Assembly: GCF_025642115.1 (NCBI RefSeq)
Contig: NZ_CP106753.1
Location: forward strand, 1,883,501 to 1,947,500
DNA length: 64,000 nt
Reading direction: 5' to 3'
DNA from: Chitiniphilus purpureus
GTDB lineage: Bacteria > Pseudomonadota > Gammaproteobacteria > Burkholderiales > Chitinibacteraceae
Below the pieces are notes generated by a model. It ran no database searches, was not told the DNA's origin, and worked only from the letters and a program-made list of their open reading frames with translations. A program made the position numbers and the translations under genes. Numbering within the stretch: position 1 is the first letter of the stretch; the number at the start of each line of letters is the position of its first letter. This document shows, in pieces, positions 44,608 through 53,335 of this stretch.

Positions 44608-45360
44608 TTAAGTGGCTGCCGTAAGCCAGATCAGCGATGCCATACGTCCTGTCACGCCGTCACGCCGGTAGGAGAAGAACCGCGCTTCATCGGAGGCGGT
44701 GCAGAAATTGCCGCCGTAGATGCGCCTCACCCCCAGGCGCATCAGCCGCAGACGTGCCAAGCCATAGAGATCCGCCCACCATTTGCCGGGCGTGGCCGCA
44801 GCGCGGAAGGCTGCCTCGGCTACTGGCTGGTCGGCAACGAAGCGTGCGCGCACCTCATCGCCGACTTCGAATGTTGCCGGGCCGATCGCCGGGCCCAGCC
44901 AAGCCAGCAGCGCATCCGGTGGCACCGCCATGGCCGCCACCGTGGCTTCGATCACCCCATCGGCCAGTCCGCGCCAGCCTGCATGGGCGGCACCGACGAC
45001 GCTGCCCCGGACATCGCACAGCAGCACCGGCAGGCAGTCGGCGGTCAGGATGGCGCACACCGCCTCGGCTTGCCGTGCGATCACCGCGTCGGCGCGCGCT
45101 CCTGGGCGCACGCTGGTGGCGTCGGCCACTGCAATGCCGTGCACCTGCGTGAGCCAGACCGGGTCAGCCGGCAGGTGAGCGCGCAGCAGCGCCCGATTCC
45201 GGGAGACCGCATGCGGGTCGTCGCCGACATGATCACCGAGGTTGAGGCTGGCAAAGGGGGGCTGGCTGACACCGCCGGCACGGGTGGTCACCCAGGCCCG
45301 GACGGTGGGGGGCGCCGGCCAATCCGGCCGCAGCAGCGCCGTGCCCTCAATCGCGGACAT
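44608..45360 (-). CDS. pgeF: Peptidoglycan editing factor PgeF (YfiH/laccase-domain)
   Basis: A 250-residue multicopper polyphenol oxidase (laccase-domain) family protein. The conserved motifs [22 protein letters not shown] and [14 protein letters not shown] are present. In E. coli PgeF removes wrongly incorporated serine from peptidoglycan precursors. It overlaps rluD by 14 bases on the same strand, the conserved rluD-pgeF pair. Start at [18 protein letters not shown]. Confidence 0.93.
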   Translation of the reverse strand: MSAIEGTALLRPDWPAPPTVRAWVTTRAGGVSQPPFASLNLGDHVGDDPHAVSRNRALLRAHLPADPVWLTQVHGIAVADATSVRPGARADAVIARQAEAVCAILTADCLPVLLCDVRGSVVGAAHAGWRGLADGVIEATVAAMAVPPDALLAWLGPAIGPATFEVGDEVRARFVADQPVAEAAFRAAATPGKWWADLYGLARLRLMRLGVRRIYGGNFCTASDEARFFSYRRDGVTGRMASLIWLTAAT

Positions 45361-46393
45361 ACAGAACCTCGACACCGCCGTCCTCGTCATCCTCGTCGTC
45401 TTCCCACTCGGCGGCCAAGCCTTCCTCGGCCCGCAATGCAGCGAGCAGATCGGCGAAATCGTCCGGCAGCGGTGCTTTCCACTGCAGGGGGCGGCCGGTC
45501 TGCGGATGCACCAGCGCGAGTTGACGGGCATGCAGCGCCTGACGTGCAAACGCCTGCAGCGCCAGGTTCAATTCGGGAGTGAACAAGCGCGGCCGCGTGT
45601 TGTAGAGCGCATCGGCGGCCAGTGGGTAACCGAGGTGCGCCATATGCACCCGGATCTGATGGGTGCGTCCGGTCTCCAGCTTGCACTGCACCAGCGTGTG
45701 TGCCGAAAAGCGTTCCAATACCCGGTAGTGCGTCACCGCGGGCTTGCCGGTGGCGGTGACCGCCATGCGGGTCCGTTCACGCGGGTGCCGTCCGATCGGT
45801 GCATCCACGGTGCCGTCCCGGTCCAGCAGACCTTGTGCGACCGCGAGATAAAGCCGTTGCACTGTGCGAGCCTGCAGTTGCCGCACCAGATGATGTTGTG
45901 CGATCAGGGTACGGGCGACGACCATCAGGCCGCTGGTGTCCTTGTCCAGCCGGTGCACGATGCCGGCGCGGGGCACGCCCTTCAGCTCCGGATAGCGGTG
46001 GAGCAGCCCATTCAGCACCGTGCCGGACCAGTTGCCGCTGCCGGGATGGACCACCAGCCCGGCGGGCTTGTTGAGCACCAGGAGGGCGCTGTCTTCATAT
46101 ACCACGTCGAGCGCGACGGGTTCGGCGCTGAATGCCGCGTCCTCGGGCAGGGGCTGGATCTGGACCGTCACCTGCTCGCCGCCCCACAGCTTGTGCTTGG
46201 GATCGACGGTGACACCATCCACCGTGACCAGGTTCTGCCTTATCCACTGCGCCAGCCGGCTGCGCGAGTACTCCGGCAGCAGCTTGGCCAGCGCCGCGTC
46301 CAGCCTTTCCCCGGCCAGACTGGGCGGTGCCGTCAGGACACGCTGTTCGGCGAAGTCGTTATAATCGTCGGATTCCAATTCGGGATGCACCAT
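45347..46393 (-). CDS. rluD: 23S rRNA pseudouridine synthase RluD
   Basis: A 348-residue enzyme with an N-terminal S4 domain ([22 protein letters not shown]) and the catalytic motif [29 protein letters not shown] follows. RluD modifies U1911, U1915 and U1917 of helix 69. The acidic tail ([11 protein letters not shown]) is longer than usual. Its ATG overlaps the divergent bamD ATG by two bases, so each gene must use promoter and ribosome-site sequence lying in the other gene. Confidence 0.94.
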   Translation of the reverse strand: MVHPELESDDYNDFAEQRVLTAPPSLAGERLDAALAKLLPEYSRSRLAQWIRQNLVTVDGVTVDPKHKLWGGEQVTVQIQPLPEDAAFSAEPVALDVVYEDSALLVLNKPAGLVVHPGSGNWSGTVLNGLLHRYPELKGVPRAGIVHRLDKDTSGLMVVARTLIAQHHLVRQLQARTVQRLYLAVAQGLLDRDGTVDAPIGRHPRERTRMAVTATGKPAVTHYRVLERFSAHTLVQCKLETGRTHQIRVHMAHLGYPLAADALYNTRPRLFTPELNLALQAFARQALHARQLALVHPQTGRPLQWKAPLPDDFADLLAALRAEEGLAAEWEDDEDDEDGGVEVLYVRD

Positions 46394-47192
46394 GAACAAG
46401 ATTCTACCGCGAATCCTCGCGGCCACGATCGCCGCTGCCCTGATCGCGGGCTGCGCTGCCACTCCGCAGGAGCAGGACGAAACGCGTGGCTGGTCGGCCG
46501 AAAAGATCTATGCCGAGGCCAAGGCCGAGCAGATCAGCAAGAACTACGATCGTTCCAACAAGCTTTTGGAGAAGCTCGAAGCACGCTATCCCTACGGTCG
46601 CCATGCCCAGCAGGCGATCCTGGAAACCGCCTACAACAATTACAAGGGCCAGGAGCCCTTGCTGGCGCTGTCGGCCATCGACCGCTTCATCAAGCAATAC
46701 CCGGCCCATCCCAGCATGGACTATGCGTTCTACCTGCGCGGGCTGGTGCATTTCAACGAATCACAGGGTTTTCTGTCGTTCCTGTCCAAGCAGGACATGT
46801 CCGAGCGTGATCCGCAGGCCGCACGCGATTCGTTCGAGAGCTTCAGCCAACTGGTCACGCGCTTTCCGGACAGCCGCTACGCTGCCGATGCGCAACTGCG
46901 GATGGGCTACCTGATCGGCGCGCTGGCTGACTACGAGCTGCATGTCGCCAAGTATTACTACAAGCGCGGCGCCTATCTGGCCGCGGCCAATCGCGGCAAG
47001 CATCTGTTGGAGACCTACGGCAATACCAAGCAGGTGGAACCGGCGCTGGGGGTGATGGTGCTGGCGTACGACAAGCTTGGGCTCACCGAACTCAGGGACG
47101 ATGCCAAGCGTGTGCTGCTGAAGAACTACCCCGATACCAAGGTGCTCGACCCGGAGTCCCTCCAGGGACGCGCCTGGTGGGCGCCGTGGTAG
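46392..47192 (+). CDS. bamD: Outer membrane assembly lipoprotein BamD (ComL)
   Basis: A 266-residue lipoprotein: signal peptide with lipobox IAGC (Cys about residue 21) followed by five TPR-like repeats, matching BamD (Neisseria ComL, 267 residues). It is an essential part of the BAM complex for outer-membrane protein insertion. It is divergent from rluD with overlapping start codons and no separate intergenic region. Confidence 0.95.
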   Translation: MNKILPRILAATIAAALIAGCAATPQEQDETRGWSAEKIYAEAKAEQISKNYDRSNKLLEKLEARYPYGRHAQQAILETAYNNYKGQEPLLALSAIDRFIKQYPAHPSMDYAFYLRGLVHFNESQGFLSFLSKQDMSERDPQAARDSFESFSQLVTRFPDSRYAADAQLRMGYLIGALADYELHVAKYYYKRGAYLAAANRGKHLLETYGNTKQVEPALGVMVLAYDKLGLTELRDDAKRVLLKNYPDTKVLDPESLQGRAWWAPW

Positions 47193-47221
47193 GCGGCCTT
47201 GCAAAAACATCGGCAGAGGGG

Positions 47222-47250
47222 TTTACAGAGGGGGAGGGTGTCCCTATAAT
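47222..47250 (+). promoter_or_regulatory. Promoter of the tRNA operon
   Basis: TTTACA, 17 bases, TATAAT, a near-perfect sigma-70 promoter, lies 13 bases before tRNA-Ala. The following GC-rich GCGCTCTC discriminator is typical of stringently controlled stable RNA promoters. Confidence 0.88.
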
Positions 47251-47262
47251 GCGCTCTCTTTC

Positions 47263-47338
<76 letters not shown>

Positions 47339-47379
47339 AAGTCCAGTTCGGCCGCTTCGGCGGCCGAATAGTTTTAGAT

Positions 47380-47455
47380 GTCCCCATCGTCTAGAGGCCT
47401 AGGACACCGCCCTTTCACGGCGATAACCGGGGTTCGAATCCCCGTGGGGACGCCA
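47380..47455 (+). tRNA. tRNA-Glu (anticodon TTC), copy 1
   Basis: A 76-base cloverleaf with acceptor GTCCCCA, anticodon loop CTTTCAC (TTC) and encoded CCA (acgcca end). Identical to the second copy at 47621-47696. Confidence 0.97.
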
Positions 47456-47503
47456 GATTGACCAAGCGCGCTGCAAGACGCGCCGTTTCACCAGTTTCAC
47501 CGC

Positions 47504-47580
47504 GCACCCGTAGCTCAGTTGGATAGAGTATCTGGCTACGAACCAGAGGGTCGGGCGTTCGAATCGCTCCGGGTGCGCCA
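47504..47580 (+). tRNA. tRNA-Arg (anticodon ACG)
   Basis: A 77-base cloverleaf with acceptor GCACCCG/CGGGTGC, anticodon stem TCTGG/CCAGA around loop CTACGAA (ACG, A34 normally deaminated to inosine by TadA) and encoded CCA. Confidence 0.96.
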
Positions 47581-47620
47581 CCCTTCATGCGCGAAGTGCC
47601 CAAAGCACCGCGCGCAGCAG

Positions 47621-47696
47621 GTCCCCATCGTCTAGAGGCCTAGGACACCGCCCTTTCACGGCGATAACCGGGGTTCGAATCCCCGTGGGGACGCCA
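47621..47696 (+). tRNA. tRNA-Glu (anticodon TTC), copy 2
   Basis: Exact duplicate of the tRNA-Glu at 47380-47455. It is the last gene of the tRNA operon and is followed at once by a terminator. Confidence 0.97.
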
Positions 47697-47700
47697 ATTC

Positions 47701-47727
47701 AAAAAGCCGACGCAAGTCGGCTTTTTT
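47701..47727 (+). terminator. Rho-independent terminator of the tRNA operon
   Basis: AAAAAGCCGAC, loop GCAA, GTCGGCTTTTTT: a 6-bp GC stem extended by A-T pairs and ending in a T-run, starting five bases after the last tRNA. Confidence 0.92.
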
Positions 47728-48150
47728 CTTTTTGGTGCCTGATCCAGCCAGGCGCCACCTCCCCTGTTCCCTTGGGCATCGCCACGTCAGGACCTTGCAC
47801 CGCACCAATTCGACAATCCAGGCATGTTTGTCGTGTGCGGAAATGCATGGCCCGCCCGCTTGACGCGGGTCATGTGCTTTCAACTGCCTCAAAAGTTCCC
47901 CGTCAGTCCACTTCAAGACCATCTCCCGCCCTGCGCGTCACGGGCGTGATGTCGCTCCTGGTGTCAATACAAGCTTACGATTTTTATACCGTTCGTTGGA
48001 AATCTGACGCCCGGCGGCACGATTTTTCCTTTACAGAATGCCTATGAATATGCTTTTTCATGACGATTTCATGAAAAAACGGTTACCTGTAGTCACTTTT
48101 GTGAAGCTTGCACCGTAAAAAAGCACACTAATGAATCCTTTCGGTACTTG
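47728..48150. other. Gap between tRNA operon and biosynthetic cluster
   Basis: No gene is supported here. The left part is ordinary GC-rich sequence; from about 47950 it becomes clearly richer in A and T than the surrounding genes, leading into the promoter region of the cluster. Open frames match no family. This is the boundary at which the cluster could have been inserted. Confidence 0.5.
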
Positions 48151-48179
48151 TTGACTTGATGATGATTGACGGTCATATT
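48151..48179 (+). promoter_or_regulatory. Possible promoter of the biosynthetic cluster
   Basis: TTGACT, 17 bases, CATATT. The -35 box has one mismatch and the -10 box two. The expected start site (near 48186) falls just before the operator-like site at 48189, an arrangement suited to repression. Confidence 0.45.
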
Positions 48180-48188
48180 TGCGTACGT

Positions 48189-48211
48189 TTGACGATTGGT
48201 CAAAAATTGAC
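48189..48211. promoter_or_regulatory. Operator-like site A (shared with 58108)
   Basis: A perfect inverted repeat TTGAC-GATTG-GTCAA (48189-48203) is followed after three bases by another TTGAC (48207-48211). The same arrangement, 21 of 23 bases identical, occurs at 58108-58130. The TetR-family gene at 57304 is the obvious candidate binder. Confidence 0.75.
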
Positions 48212-48277
48212 TTGATGTTAGCAGGCTGTCTCGTACCGAGACGCTCAGCATCTTCACAAGCCAACCGAGGAAGTGTC

Positions 48278-50707
48278 ATGAGCCTTGCTTTTCCAGTGTC
48301 GACCGCTGTTTCGTCAGTGGAGGCCCGCCGCTGCCGCGCCATCACTCAGATCCATCGCGCCCAATGGGAAGGCAGCAGACAGATACAGACTCCGTTGCGC
48401 CCGGAATTTCTGCAGGTGGTCGAGCAATCAGGCATCAATCAGCTCAAGCACCACTATCTGGATTTCCTGAAGGAGGATACGTGGCTGGGTTGCGCGAATA
48501 TCTTCATTTCCAGCACGGATTTCGCCACATTTGACAGCAAATTGCCGGCTGCGGCACGCGAGACCATCAAAAGATGGTATCCGGATTTCATGCGTTTCGA
48601 TGTGGTCGAATGCGGCTATTTCACGATGATCGGCGAAGGGTTGCACGTCAAGGATCCGGCCGATCTCGCTGCCTGCCTCAAGTCGCTGCATGAAGAAATG
48701 GATGCGATTGCACAGGAGCAGGGCGCGCAGTTCCAGATGATCCGCGATGTGCCCTATGAGCGCTTTGACGAATACATGGCGGTCCTGAGACCCGCTGGTT
48801 TCTATCCGGCCCTGGGTTTTCCCAATAGCGTGCTTGATATCTCCTGGAAATCGATCGAGGAATATCTCACTGCCTTGAATGCAAAGACGCGGCTCAAATT
48901 CCGCAACAGCATGAAGTTCAAGGAGAAGTTCGGCATCGAGGTCGAGTGCACCCGCGATTTCGCCCAGCATGCGGATCGCCTTGCAACGCTTTGGCGCAAC
49001 GTGAACCGCAACGCCAAGGACTACAGCCGCGAGCTGCTCGATGAGGCCTTCTTCCGCTGCTGCGCGCAGATCCTGGATGACCGCTGCGAGGTGCTGCTGT
49101 TCAAGTACGAGGGCGAAGTCATCGCGTTCATGCTGAACATGATCGGCGAGGACGATTACATCGTGCTGGATTGGGGCGTCGACTACGACTTCCCCCATTA
49201 CAAGGATGCCAATCTGTATCGCGCCGCCACCGTGCTGTCGCTGCAGCGCGCCATCGAATTGGAAAAGAAACGGCTTGAGCTGGGCATTACCAATTACACG
49301 CCCAAGATGACATTGGGTGCAACGGTCGCTCCGCTGGTCTATTTCGTCAAGAATTCGGAAAATCCCCGCCATTCCCGCTCATTCGCGCGGATGCTGTCGG
49401 ACAATATCGTCCAGCCCGACAATGCCGGACACGATGCATTGCTGCGTACCGGCATGCAGGTGGCTGATCTGCCCGCCATCGAGGCGCGCATCAAGCGGGC
49501 GCAGGATGATTATCTGGATGACGATCTGTTCAACCGGGTCGGGCGTTATTTCCGCGCCGATTCAATGCGCATCGGCGGCATCTACGGCCTTTATCCGGAA
49601 TTCAATTGCGCGCAGGAATCGAGCATCACCTTTACCGATCAGCGCAAGCGCGTATTGCTGGGTACCAATTCCTATCTTGGCGCGGCCAGCCATCCGTCCG
49701 TGGTCAATGCCGCCTTACGGGCGATTCAGCGTTACGGCAGCGGCTGCTCGGGTTCGCCTCTGCTCAACGGCACGCTGGACATCCACAACCTGCTGGAAGA
49801 CGAGCTTGCCGCCTTCCTGGGTTGCGAGGCGGTGGCGCTGTGCAGCACCGGTTACCAGACCAACCTTGCAGGGTTGTCAGCACTGTTGCAGCAGGGCGAC
49901 GTGGCGATCATGGATGCGCGCAACCACCGCAGCCTGTTCGACGGGGTCAAGCTGTCCGGGGCCGATTGCCTGATCCATCGCCACGCTGACCTGGATCACA
50001 TGGAACGCCTGTTGCAGCGCACACGCGGACGGCGCCGGATGATCGTCACCGATTCGCTGTTCAGCATGGAAGGCACGATTGCCGATCTGCGCCGTATCTG
50101 CGATCTGGCCGAGACCTACGGCGCGCGCGTGTTCGTCGACGAATCGCATGCGGTCGGGGTGCTGGGCGAGACCGGGCGCGGTGTCTGCGAGCTGCAGGGC
50201 GTGTCGGAACGGGTCGACGTCATCATGGGCACCTTCAGCAAGTCGTTCGCCGCGCTGGGCGGTTTCCTGGCCGGCCGGGAAGAGGTGATCGATTACATCA
50301 AGCACAACGCCGGCGGGCATATCTTCTCCGCCAGCCTGCCCCCGTCGGTGATCGAGACGGTGCGCGCGGTGCTTGAGCTGATCCGCAACGAGCCGGAGCG
50401 CCGCGCCGGCATCCTCGAACGCGCCCGCTACATGGCCAACGCGTTGCAGGAGATGGGTTACAACGCGCCTTACTACGGTTCGCAGATCGTGCCGGTCATT
50501 TTCGGCAACTACACCTTGGCCTTGGCGGCTTACAAGCGCTTCATGGATCACGGTGTCTATGTCAACCCGGTCGGCCCGCCCGCCGTGCCGGAAGAGGCGT
50601 CGGGTTTCCGTACCAGCTATATCGCGACGCACAGCTGGGACGACCTGAACCGGGCGCTTGAAGTGTTCCAGAAGCATCGCCGCGATTTCGGCTACGGCGA
50701 TCGCTGA
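48278..50707 (+). CDS. GNAT-like acyltransferase / alpha-oxoamine synthase fusion
   Basis: An 809-residue fusion. Residues about 1-390 form a GNAT-like (BioF2/FemAB-type) region, including LNAKTRLKFRNSMKFKEKFG and FKYEGEVIAFMLNMI. Residues about 430-809 form a PLP-dependent alpha-oxoamine synthase (BioF/Kbl/serine palmitoyltransferase family): NSYLGAASHPSVVNAALRA, DSLFSMEGTIADL, DESHAVGVLGETGRG (Asp621, His624) and GTFSKSFAALGG with PLP lysine Lys655. Such enzymes condense an amino acid with an acyl thioester. ATG at 48278 has GAGGA upstream. The following ACP and acyl-AMP ligase probably supply the acyl chain. Substrates unknown. Confidence 0.85.
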   Translation: MSLAFPVSTAVSSVEARRCRAITQIHRAQWEGSRQIQTPLRPEFLQVVEQSGINQLKHHYLDFLKEDTWLGCANIFISSTDFATFDSKLPAAARETIKRWYPDFMRFDVVECGYFTMIGEGLHVKDPADLAACLKSLHEEMDAIAQEQGAQFQMIRDVPYERFDEYMAVLRPAGFYPALGFPNSVLDISWKSIEEYLTALNAKTRLKFRNSMKFKEKFGIEVECTRDFAQHADRLATLWRNVNRNAKDYSRELLDEAFFRCCAQILDDRCEVLLFKYEGEVIAFMLNMIGEDDYIVLDWGVDYDFPHYKDANLYRAATVLSLQRAIELEKKRLELGITNYTPKMTLGATVAPLVYFVKNSENPRHSRSFARMLSDNIVQPDNAGHDALLRTGMQVADLPAIEARIKRAQDDYLDDDLFNRVGRYFRADSMRIGGIYGLYPEFNCAQESSITFTDQRKRVLLGTNSYLGAASHPSVVNAALRAIQRYGSGCSGSPLLNGTLDIHNLLEDELAAFLGCEAVALCSTGYQTNLAGLSALLQQGDVAIMDARNHRSLFDGVKLSGADCLIHRHADLDHMERLLQRTRGRRRMIVTDSLFSMEGTIADLRRICDLAETYGARVFVDESHAVGVLGETGRGVCELQGVSERVDVIMGTFSKSFAALGGFLAGREEVIDYIKHNAGGHIFSASLPPSVIETVRAVLELIRNEPERRAGILERARYMANALQEMGYNAPYYGSQIVPVIFGNYTLALAAYKRFMDHGVYVNPVGPPAVPEEASGFRTSYIATHSWDDLNRALEVFQKHRRDFGYGDR

Positions 50708-50742
50708 CCCCATCGGCAACAAGGCCACAAGGAGAGAAGACT

Positions 50743-50994
50743 ATGGAAGACGGTATTCAGACGCTGGTGAATCAACTGCTGGTGGAGATCAGCGGGACGC
50801 GCAAGACCATCGCGCCGACCAAGCATCTCGTGGAAGACCTCGGTTTTGATTCGCTGAAGATGGTCGATCTGATGATGGCGATCGAAGAGCGCTTCGACGT
50901 CGCCATTCCGGTGGCGGATGCCACCCGGATCCGCACCGTCTCCGACCTTTACCAAGCAATCGCGCGTGTCGCCAACGCGCCCTTTCCGGCCTGA
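50743..50994 (+). CDS. Acyl carrier protein
   Basis: An 83-residue carrier protein with the phosphopantetheine site LGFDSLKMVDLM (Ser37) and the four-helix pattern of ACPs. AGGAG precedes the ATG. It lies between the oxoamine synthase and the acyl-AMP ligase, so it likely carries the acyl chain used by the synthase. It is distinct from the housekeeping AcpP, whose usual motif is DSLDTVEL. Confidence 0.93.
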   Translation: MEDGIQTLVNQLLVEISGTRKTIAPTKHLVEDLGFDSLKMVDLMMAIEERFDVAIPVADATRIRTVSDLYQAIARVANAPFPA

Positions 50995-51002
50995 GGTCCC
51001 CC

Positions 51003-52661
51003 ATGTCCTTGCGATACGAACAGCGCACCCGTGACTTCAATCTGGTCTGGCAGATGCTGGACCAGTGCACCCGACACGGCATCTACGTCTATGACGATGC
51101 AACGTCGAAGATGTGCTATCGCAGCTATGCACAGTATGTGGCGGATGCCGGCAAGCTCGCTGCCGTACTGGCGCGCCACGGCATCGCAGCCGGCGAGCGC
51201 GTGCTGCTGTGCGCCGAGACCACGCCTGATTTCCCCACGGTGTGGCTGGCGCTGATCTGGCTCGGCGCCACGCCGGTGCCTATGCCGCCCAGCTACGCGC
51301 TGTCCGGCCAATATACCTACCGCGAGCGTATCGGCGGGCTGCTGCCGCACTTCAAATACTATTGCTGCAATGCTGACGAGGTCGCCGAGCTCGACGCGAT
51401 CGCGCAGCAGATCAGCTCCGACGTCAAGACCCTGGCACTGCCGGCGCTGCTTGCCGAAGCGGCACGCGAGCCGGATGGCCCGCCGCCGGCCAGGGTGGCG
51501 TTGAACGAGCGCGACCATGCCTTCATCCAGTTCACCTCGGGCAGCACCAAGGCGCCCAAGGGCATCCTGGTCAGCTACGGCAATCTGCTGGCCAATGCCG
51601 CCGCGCTCTGGGCCGGGGTCGAGGTCGATCCGGACCAGCATCGCTGGATCAGCTGGCTGCCGCTCTACCACGATATGGGGCTGGTCGGCATGTTCCTGTC
51701 CTCGCTGATCTCGCAGACCACGCTGGTATTGCTGTCCCCGCAGTGCTTCTCGCGCCGGCCGCTGCAGTTCCTGGCGATGGCTGAACAGTACCAGGCCAGC
51801 TACTGCAGCATGCCCAACTTTGCCTACGAGTGGATTCTCAAGCGGCTCAAGAGCGCCAAGGTGCCCACGTTCTCGATGCGGCAGTTCCGCTGGATGGGGG
51901 TGGGGGCCGAGCCGGTCAGCATCCGCACCATGGCGGAGTTCACCGAGCGGATGCAGCAATTCGGGCTGGGCCAAGGCGTGGTGTCGCCATGCTACGGGCT
52001 CGCCGAAGCCACGTTGACGGTGAGCGTGGCGCGTCCCGGGGAGGGATTCTCGATCTCCCGTCACCAAGAAGGTGCGTCGGTCACCTGCGGCCGTCCCGTA
52101 CCGGGCATGGAGGTCGATGTCAGCACCGGGCGCATCCGCATCCGCGGCGAATCGGTCGCGCAATCCGCGTTGATCGATGGCGAGATCGTGCCGCTGGTCG
52201 GGCCCGACGGGTTCTACGACACCAAGGATTGCGGCTATCTGGAAGACGAATTGATCGTCGTGCTGGGCCGGGCCGACGAAATGTTCATCATCAACGGCGA
52301 GAACTACTTCCCCTATGACATCGAAGCTGCGGCCCGTGGCGTCGAGGGGGTGCTGAAACGCCGTGCGATCTGCTTCCAGTTGCCCGCCGGCAACGAGGGA
52401 CAGCGCGGTGCCACGGTACTGCTGTACGAGCGCCTGCCGATGGGCCCGGGCGAGGAGGAGGCGGTGCAGGATGCCATCAAGAGCGAGGTGTTGCGCCATA
52501 CCGGTCTGACGCTGGATGTGGTCCTCGGCGTGCCGGCGCGCACCATCCCGGTGACGCCGAGCGGCAAGCTGCAGCGCCTCCGGGCGCGCCAGTTGTACCT
52601 GGACGGCTACTACCATCAGGTCAAGGCCGAGCCCGAATCCCTGGAATCGGAAGCCGTTTGA
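51003..52661 (+). CDS. Fatty acyl-AMP ligase (FAAL-like)
   Basis: A 552-residue adenylate-forming enzyme. The P-loop is FTSGSTKAPKGILVSYGNL, and SWLPLYHDMGLVG and GVGAEPVSIRTM are characteristic of fatty acyl-AMP ligases that load carrier proteins. Motif CYGLAEATLTV and the A10 lysine in PSGKLQR are present. It starts eight bases after the ACP gene; the ACP is the likely acceptor. Confidence 0.88.
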   Translation: MSLRYEQRTRDFNLVWQMLDQCTRHGIYVYDDATSKMCYRSYAQYVADAGKLAAVLARHGIAAGERVLLCAETTPDFPTVWLALIWLGATPVPMPPSYALSGQYTYRERIGGLLPHFKYYCCNADEVAELDAIAQQISSDVKTLALPALLAEAAREPDGPPPARVALNERDHAFIQFTSGSTKAPKGILVSYGNLLANAAALWAGVEVDPDQHRWISWLPLYHDMGLVGMFLSSLISQTTLVLLSPQCFSRRPLQFLAMAEQYQASYCSMPNFAYEWILKRLKSAKVPTFSMRQFRWMGVGAEPVSIRTMAEFTERMQQFGLGQGVVSPCYGLAEATLTVSVARPGEGFSISRHQEGASVTCGRPVPGMEVDVSTGRIRIRGESVAQSALIDGEIVPLVGPDGFYDTKDCGYLEDELIVVLGRADEMFIINGENYFPYDIEAAARGVEGVLKRRAICFQLPAGNEGQRGATVLLYERLPMGPGEEEAVQDAIKSEVLRHTGLTLDVVLGVPARTIPVTPSGKLQRLRARQLYLDGYYHQVKAEPESLESEAV

Positions 52662-52671
52662 GGGGCATGAC

Positions 52672-53307
52672 ATGACGAAAGCAACATCGTTGTCCGATCT
52701 CATGCTCACACGCCGGCATCTGCTGAAGGGCGTGACCGGCATGCTGGCGTCGTTCCTGGCGATGCCGGCCTTGTCGGCGGTGCTGGCCAAGGCGGATATC
52801 CGCAAGCACCGCAAGGGCCGGCGCGCGCTCGACTATCCCTGTCAGCCGCCAGGTCCGGATACCACGCCGGCTGTCACGCCGGCGTTCACCCCGGCCGAGG
52901 TCGCGGTGATCACCCGGCTGGTCCACCTGATCCTGCCGACCGACGCCACGGCAGGCGCGGCGCAGACCGGGACCGCGGAAGCGGTGGTGTACACGCTGTC
53001 GCTCAAGGGGCCGGACACCATTGCCGGCCTGCAGCAGGCGATCGCAGTAATCGACGCGACGGCGCAGCAGCAGTACGGGCAGCCCTACGCGCAACTGCCG
53101 GACGATGCCGCGCAGGCGATGACGGCCGCGATCGCCGCCAGCGAACCGCTGGCGCCGTTCTGGGGGGCGGTGCGCAGTCTTGCAGTGCTGCATTTCTACG
53201 CGCAGCCGGCAGGGTATGAACCGTTGGGCATGCCCGGGCCCAGCATCGACCGCGGTGGATTCCCGGACGGGCGTCCGGGCAGCGGCAATCTGTGCACCTT
53301 CGCTTGA
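52672..53307 (+). CDS. Gluconate 2-dehydrogenase subunit 3-like protein with Tat signal
   Basis: A 211-residue protein with a twin-arginine signal (LTRRHLLKGVTGMLASFLA, residues 12-30) followed by a gluconate-2-dehydrogenase subunit 3-type domain (FTPAEVAVITRLVHLILPTD onward). In membrane FAD dehydrogenases this small subunit escorts the flavin subunit through the Tat pathway. The GMC gene follows after 28 bases. No cytochrome c subunit is seen nearby. Confidence 0.78.
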   Translation: MTKATSLSDLMLTRRHLLKGVTGMLASFLAMPALSAVLAKADIRKHRKGRRALDYPCQPPGPDTTPAVTPAFTPAEVAVITRLVHLILPTDATAGAAQTGTAEAVVYTLSLKGPDTIAGLQQAIAVIDATAQQQYGQPYAQLPDDAAQAMTAAIAASEPLAPFWGAVRSLAVLHFYAQPAGYEPLGMPGPSIDRGGFPDGRPGSGNLCTFA

Positions 53308-53335
53308 TGCGTTGGCCGATCCCAAGGAATGAATA

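Noticed and set aside
47380-47696. tRNA-Glu copies as attachment-site direct repeats of an island
   Set aside because: Both copies are complete and lie within one tRNA operon on the same side of the cluster; this is an array duplication.
47685-48047. 120-codon open frame after the tRNA operon
   Set aside because: It starts inside a tRNA gene, runs through the terminator and has no family resemblance.
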